A program made the position numbers and the translations under genes. From Candidatus Accumulibacter similis (GTDB lineage Bacteria > Pseudomonadota > Gammaproteobacteria > Burkholderiales > Rhodocyclaceae): a stretch of DNA of 64,000 bases. The notes below the pieces were generated by a model. It made no database searches. It had not been told where the DNA came from and saw only the letters and a program-made list of their open reading frames with translations. Location: NCBI GenBank assembly GCA_013347225.1, contig CP054595.1:1302001-1366000 (forward strand). The letters are read 5' to 3'. Shown here piece after piece: positions 60,719 through 64,000 of this stretch (position 1 is the first letter of the stretch; each line of letters begins with the position of its first letter).

Positions 60719-61657
60719 TCACGCGCGCTGCCGCCCGCGCTGGCGCGAGCCGGCGCTGCGGGCCGGCTGCGTCCCGGCCGGGGCGTGCCGCTGGCGGCCC
60801 GCCCAGTCCCTGGCGAACTGCCAGGCGACGCGGCCGCTGCGCGAACCGCGTTCGACCGCCCAGTTGAGCGCCGCGCGTTCGCTGCCGGCGATCTCCTCCG
60901 GCCGGCAGCCGAAGGAACTCAGCCAGTGGGCGACGATGTCGAGGTAAGCCTCCTGGTCGAAGGGGTAGAACGAGATCCAGAGGCCGAAGCGCTCGGAGAG
61001 CGAGATCTTCTCCTCGATCGCCTCGCCGGGGTGGATCTCCTCGCCGACGCGCCGGCTTTCAAGGTTCTCGGCGAAGTACTCGGGCATCAGGTGACGGCGG
61101 TTCGAGGTCGCGTAGATCAGCACGTTCTCCGGTGCTGCCGCAAAGGAGCCGTCGAGCACCACCTTGAGCGCCTTGTAGCGTGCGTCCCCGGATTCGAACG
61201 AGAGGTCGTCGCAGAAGATGATGAACCGTTCCGGGCGGTCCTCGAGCAGTTCGACGATCTGCGGCAGGTCGGTCAGCTCGTCCTTCTCGACTTCGATGAC
61301 GCGCAAGCCCTGTGGCGCGTACTCGTTGAGCAGCGCCTTGATCAGCGACGACTTGCCCGAGCCACGTGCGCCGGTGAGCAGGACGTTGTTGGCCGGCAGG
61401 CCGGCGATGAACTGGCGCGTGTTGCTGTCGAGGCGAGCCTTCTGGTCGTCGATGTCGCGCAGGTCGGTCAGGCGGATCTGCGGCAGGCGGCGGACCGGCT
61501 GCAGGTGGCCTGACCCGTTCGCACCGCGCCAACGGAAGGCATGCGCCGCGCTCCAGTCGGGATCCCCTGCCACCGCTGGCAGAAGCGGCTCGAGGCGATC
61601 GAGGAGGCGCTCGGCGCGGGCCAGAAAGGCGGCGAGCTGCACCAGGGAGTCACTCAT
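60719..61657 (-). CDS. DUF815-family P-loop ATPase
   Basis: A 312-residue AAA-type protein. The ATG at 61657 (MSDSLVQLAAFLARAERLLD) was chosen over longer frames. The Walker A is GARGSGKS at residues 96-103, and Walker B is FIIFCDDLSFE. ATSNRRHLMPEYF and ISLSERFGLWISFYPFDQEA are family blocks. It is a predicted ATPase of unknown role, encoded next to mutT in many betaproteobacteria. The C-terminal 30 residues are basic and low-complexity. Confidence 0.92.
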   Translation of the reverse strand: MSDSLVQLAAFLARAERLLDRLEPLLPAVAGDPDWSAAHAFRWRGANGSGHLQPVRRLPQIRLTDLRDIDDQKARLDSNTRQFIAGLPANNVLLTGARGSGKSSLIKALLNEYAPQGLRVIEVEKDELTDLPQIVELLEDRPERFIIFCDDLSFESGDARYKALKVVLDGSFAAAPENVLIYATSNRRHLMPEYFAENLESRRVGEEIHPGEAIEEKISLSERFGLWISFYPFDQEAYLDIVAHWLSSFGCRPEEIAGSERAALNWAVERGSRSGRVAWQFARDWAGRQRHAPAGTQPARSAGSRQRGRQRA

Positions 61658-61661
61658 TGAA

Positions 61662-61671
61662 CAGTATACTG
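61662..61671. promoter_or_regulatory. Palindromic -10 region between the DUF815 gene and mltA
   Basis: CAGTATACTG is a perfect 10-bp palindrome in the 46-base divergent spacer. It contains TATACT on both strands and so could be a shared -10 region for the two divergent genes. No good -35 is seen on either side. Confidence 0.35.
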
Positions 61672-61703
61672 GGCGGGTTGCAGGAACCCGACACTCTAGC
61701 CAA

Positions 61704-62939
61704 ATGATCCGCAAAAGCCAATCACGTTGCCTTCTCATCATCGTCCTCGCGCTTCTGCTCGCCGCTTGCGGCAGCACAGCCAAGCCACCGGCCAGCGGTG
61801 GCCCCGGCGCCGCTGCCTGTCCGCCCTGCCCGGACTGTCCGGCGGCAGCGCCGGCGGCTGCCGGCAAGGTCGATGCGAAGCCGCTGCAGGCGGCCCGCTG
61901 GAGCGATCTGCCGGGCTGGAACGACGACGACCTGGCCGTCGCCTGGCCGCCTTTCCTGCAGTCGTGTCGCGGCCTCGCCAGTCGTCCGCAATGGCCGCTA
62001 TGGAAAGCCGTCTGCGACGACGCCAGGGCGATGGTCGCGCCGGCAGCGCCCGCCGTCAGGGCTTTCTTCGAGTCGCGACTGCAACCCTGGCTACTGACCA
62101 ATCCCGACGGTTCGACGCGTGGCCTGGTGACCGGCTACTACGAACCGCTGCTGCGTGGCTCGCGCACGCGTGGCCAGCCCTACCTGCAGCCGGTGCTCGG
62201 TGTTCCCCCCGACCTGCTGACGATCGACCTCGGCAGCATCCTGCCCGAGTTGAAAAACATGCGCCTGCGCGGGCGCCTGCAGGGCAACAAGGTCGTCCCG
62301 TACTTCTCGCGTGCCGAGATCGGCAAGCGCGCGAACGAAGGCGGCGAACGGGTGCTGCTCTACGTCGACGACCCGGTCGAGCTGTTCTTCCTGCAGGTGC
62401 AGGGCTCCGGGCGCGTGCAGCTGCCCGATGGCAGCAAGCTGCGGCTGGCCTATGCCGACCAGAACGGTCATCCCTATCAGTCGATCGGTCGCGTGCTCGT
62501 CGACCGGGGCGAGATGAGCCTCGAACAGGCGTCGATGCAGTCGATCAAGCAGTGGGCCCGCGCCAACCCGAGCCGGGTGAGCGAACTGCTCAACGCCAAC
62601 CCGAGTTACGTCTTCTTCCGTGAGGAAGCGATCCGGGGCAGGGATGGCGATGGCCCGAACGGTGCGCTGGGCGTGTCGCTGACTCCAGAGCGCAGCATCG
62701 CGGTCGACCCGCGCCATGTGGCCCTCGGCGCCCCGGTCTTTCTGGCGACGACCCTGCCCGATTCGGCGCAACCCTGGCGGCGGCTGGTGATGGCTCAGGA
62801 CACCGGCGGTGCCATCCGCGGCGTTGTCCGTGCCGACCTGTTCTGGGGCTTCGGTGCCGCCGCCGGCAACCAGGCCGGGCGGATGAAGCAGCAAGGGCAG
62901 ATGTGGGTTCTGCTGCCGGCCGGCGCCGCACCACCGTAG
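61704..62939 (+). CDS. mltA: Membrane-bound lytic murein transglycosylase A
   Basis: MltA, 411 residues, an outer-membrane lipoprotein that cleaves peptidoglycan. The ATG at 61704 gives a lipoprotein signal with lipobox LLAAC (C22). A Pro/Cys-rich linker follows. The MltA domain includes GLVTGYYEPLLRGSRTRG, VELFFLQVQGSGRVQLPDGS and the 3D-type end MAQDTGGAIRGVVRADLFWG with the catalytic aspartate. It is transcribed divergently from the DUF815 gene. Confidence 0.95.
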   Translation: MIRKSQSRCLLIIVLALLLAACGSTAKPPASGGPGAAACPPCPDCPAAAPAAAGKVDAKPLQAARWSDLPGWNDDDLAVAWPPFLQSCRGLASRPQWPLWKAVCDDARAMVAPAAPAVRAFFESRLQPWLLTNPDGSTRGLVTGYYEPLLRGSRTRGQPYLQPVLGVPPDLLTIDLGSILPELKNMRLRGRLQGNKVVPYFSRAEIGKRANEGGERVLLYVDDPVELFFLQVQGSGRVQLPDGSKLRLAYADQNGHPYQSIGRVLVDRGEMSLEQASMQSIKQWARANPSRVSELLNANPSYVFFREEAIRGRDGDGPNGALGVSLTPERSIAVDPRHVALGAPVFLATTLPDSAQPWRRLVMAQDTGGAIRGVVRADLFWGFGAAAGNQAGRMKQQGQMWVLLPAGAAPP

Positions 62940-63067
62940 GTCGCCGATCACCCCGGCGGGTGCGTCGCCGCCCTGTTCTGGTGCGTCCGCTGCGCTCGGC
63001 GCATCATTTCTGTGCGCACGGATGGTCCGCGCCGTCGCTGATGGTCGATTCCGGGGCGTGACGACCC

Positions 63068-63083
63068 TGGAACGGGACTTGCT
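63068..63083 (+). promoter_or_regulatory. sigma-54 promoter for the ammonium transporter gene
   Basis: TGGAACGGGACTTGCT has GG and GC ten bases apart and differs from TGGCACG-N4-TTGCW at one conserved position. It lies 32 bases upstream of the amt start, as expected for NtrC-type nitrogen control. No clear NtrC binding site was identified upstream. Confidence 0.78.
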
Positions 63084-63115
63084 TGATGGCTCCATCCCGA
63101 TACTCTGGAGGAGCC

Positions 63116-64000
63116 ATGGAAGCACTCAAGTCTGGTAGCGACGTTCTCTTCATTCTGCTCGGCGGCATCATGGTGCTGGCGATGCATTCCGGCTTTGCCT
63201 TCCTCGAACTGGGGACGGTACGCAAGAAGAGCCAGGTCAATGCGCTGGTGAAGATCCTGACCGATTTCTCGGTGTCCACCATCGCCTATTTCTTTGTCGG
63301 CTACAGCATCGCCTACGGCGTGAACTTCTTTGCCGGCGCCGACACGCTGCTCGAGAAGAACGGCTTCGAACTGACCAAGTTCTTCTTCCTGCTGACCTTC
63401 GCGGCGGCGATTCCGGCCATCATCTCGGGCGGCATCGCCGAACGGGCCCGTTTCTATCCGCAACTGGCAGCGACCTTCCTGATCGTCGCACTGATCTATC
63501 CGCTGTTCGAAGGCATTGCCTGGAATCAGGCCTTCGGCATCCAGGCGTGGCTCAAGGCCACCTACGGCGAGGAGTTCCACGATTTCGCCGGCTCTGTCGT
63601 GGTGCACGCGATGGGTGGCTGGATCGCGCTGCCGGCGGTCCTGCTGCTCGGTGCGCGTTACGGCCGCTATACGAAGGAGGGCAGGGTGTCGGCACATCCG
63701 CCGTCATCGATTCCCTTCCTGGCTCTCGGCGCGTGGATTCTGACCGTCGGCTGGTTCGGCTTCAACGTCATGAGCGCGCAGACGATCGACAAGATCTCGG
63801 GCCTGGTGGCGATGAACTCGCTGATGGCGATGGTCGGCGGCACGCTGGTGGCGATGGTGGCCGGCAGGAACGACCCGGGTTTCGTGCATAACGGCCCCCT
63901 CGCCGGTCTGGTTGCCGTTTGCGCTGGCTCCGACCTGATGCACCCGATGGGCGCTCTGGTCGTCGGCGGTGTGGCCGGCGGCCTGTTCGTCCTGATGTTC
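63116..64000 (+). CDS. amt: Ammonium transporter (3' truncated by window)
   Basis: The first 295 residues of an Amt-family channel for ammonium uptake. The ATG at 63116 follows GGAGGAG. Membrane helices and family motifs are clear: GFAFLELGTVRKKSQVNALV, SGGIAERARFYPQL, and AGSVVVHAMGGWIALPAVLL with the signature histidine, then GPLAGLVAVCAGSDLM. There is no cleavable signal peptide, since the protein begins MEALKSGSDVLFILLGG. No glnK precedes it. The sigma-54 promoter suggests induction under nitrogen limitation. Confidence 0.95.
   Translation, partial: MEALKSGSDVLFILLGGIMVLAMHSGFAFLELGTVRKKSQVNALVKILTDFSVSTIAYFFVGYSIAYGVNFFAGADTLLEKNGFELTKFFFLLTFAAAIPAIISGGIAERARFYPQLAATFLIVALIYPLFEGIAWNQAFGIQAWLKATYGEEFHDFAGSVVVHAMGGWIALPAVLLLGARYGRYTKEGRVSAHPPSSIPFLALGAWILTVGWFGFNVMSAQTIDKISGLVAMNSLMAMVGGTLVAMVAGRNDPGFVHNGPLAGLVAVCAGSDLMHPMGALVVGGVAGGLFVLMF

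Noticed and set aside
61662..61671. LexA box between the DUF815 gene and mltA
   Set aside because: CAGTATACTG is a palindrome but does not have the CTG-N10-CAG spacing of a LexA site.

Overview
The window comes from a GC-rich betaproteobacterial chromosome. Gene order rpoBC-str-S10-spc-alpha, a MotC/MotD-type stator next to fliA, sigma-54 and sigma-28 flagellar promoters, and a MutT-ThiE fusion all fit a Rhodocyclales-like organism, possibly a Candidatus Accumulibacter relative. That assignment is inference, because no rRNA gene is present.

Bases 1-23962 hold the end of rpoB, rpoC and the main ribosomal-protein cluster through rpoA and rplQ, all on the plus strand. It includes fusA, tuf, secY, infA and the 37-residue rpmJ. 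Good sigma-70 promoters break the cluster before rpsL, rplC and rplN, and a weak one lies before rpsM. The rpsL promoter is followed about 55 bases later by a strong intrinsic terminator, which looks like an attenuator.

Bases 24001-26022 are mobile debris: an IS3-family element without target duplication, abutting the 3' remnant of a group II intron cut just after the reverse-transcriptase active site.

Bases 26149-47205 are a flagellar locus: flhB-flhA-flhF-flhG-fliA-motC-motD on plus, flgN-flgM-flgA on minus, then flgBCDEFGHIJKL and a lipoprotein gene on plus. Back-to-back sigma-54 promoters separate flgA and flgB. Sigma-28 promoters precede flgM and flgK. A small membrane-protein gene and metG follow on minus.

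Bases 49876-59836 are an accessory island. A decayed copy of the 3' end of mutT-thiE marks the left side and the intact gene marks the right. Between them lies a minus-strand gene-cassette array with seven attC-like sites (two degenerate) and no recognisable integron integrase. Cassette products include a phospholipase D-like protein, a PIN nuclease with a small partner, an AbiU2-like HEPN protein, a zinc-ribbon protein, a SANT/Myb-like protein, a conserved unknown and a NYN-domain protein. An ISL3 element with a perfect 8-base target duplication splits the PIN gene. A decayed IS91-like transposase and its tyrosine recombinase sit in the array. Next to it are a small conserved gene and nine 21-base tandem repeats. 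This attC array, rich in nuclease-like and HEPN proteins, is the most interesting part of the window.

Bases 59737-64000 return to core genes: mutT-thiE and a DUF815 ATPase (minus), mltA and a right-truncated ammonium transporter gene with its own sigma-54 promoter (plus).
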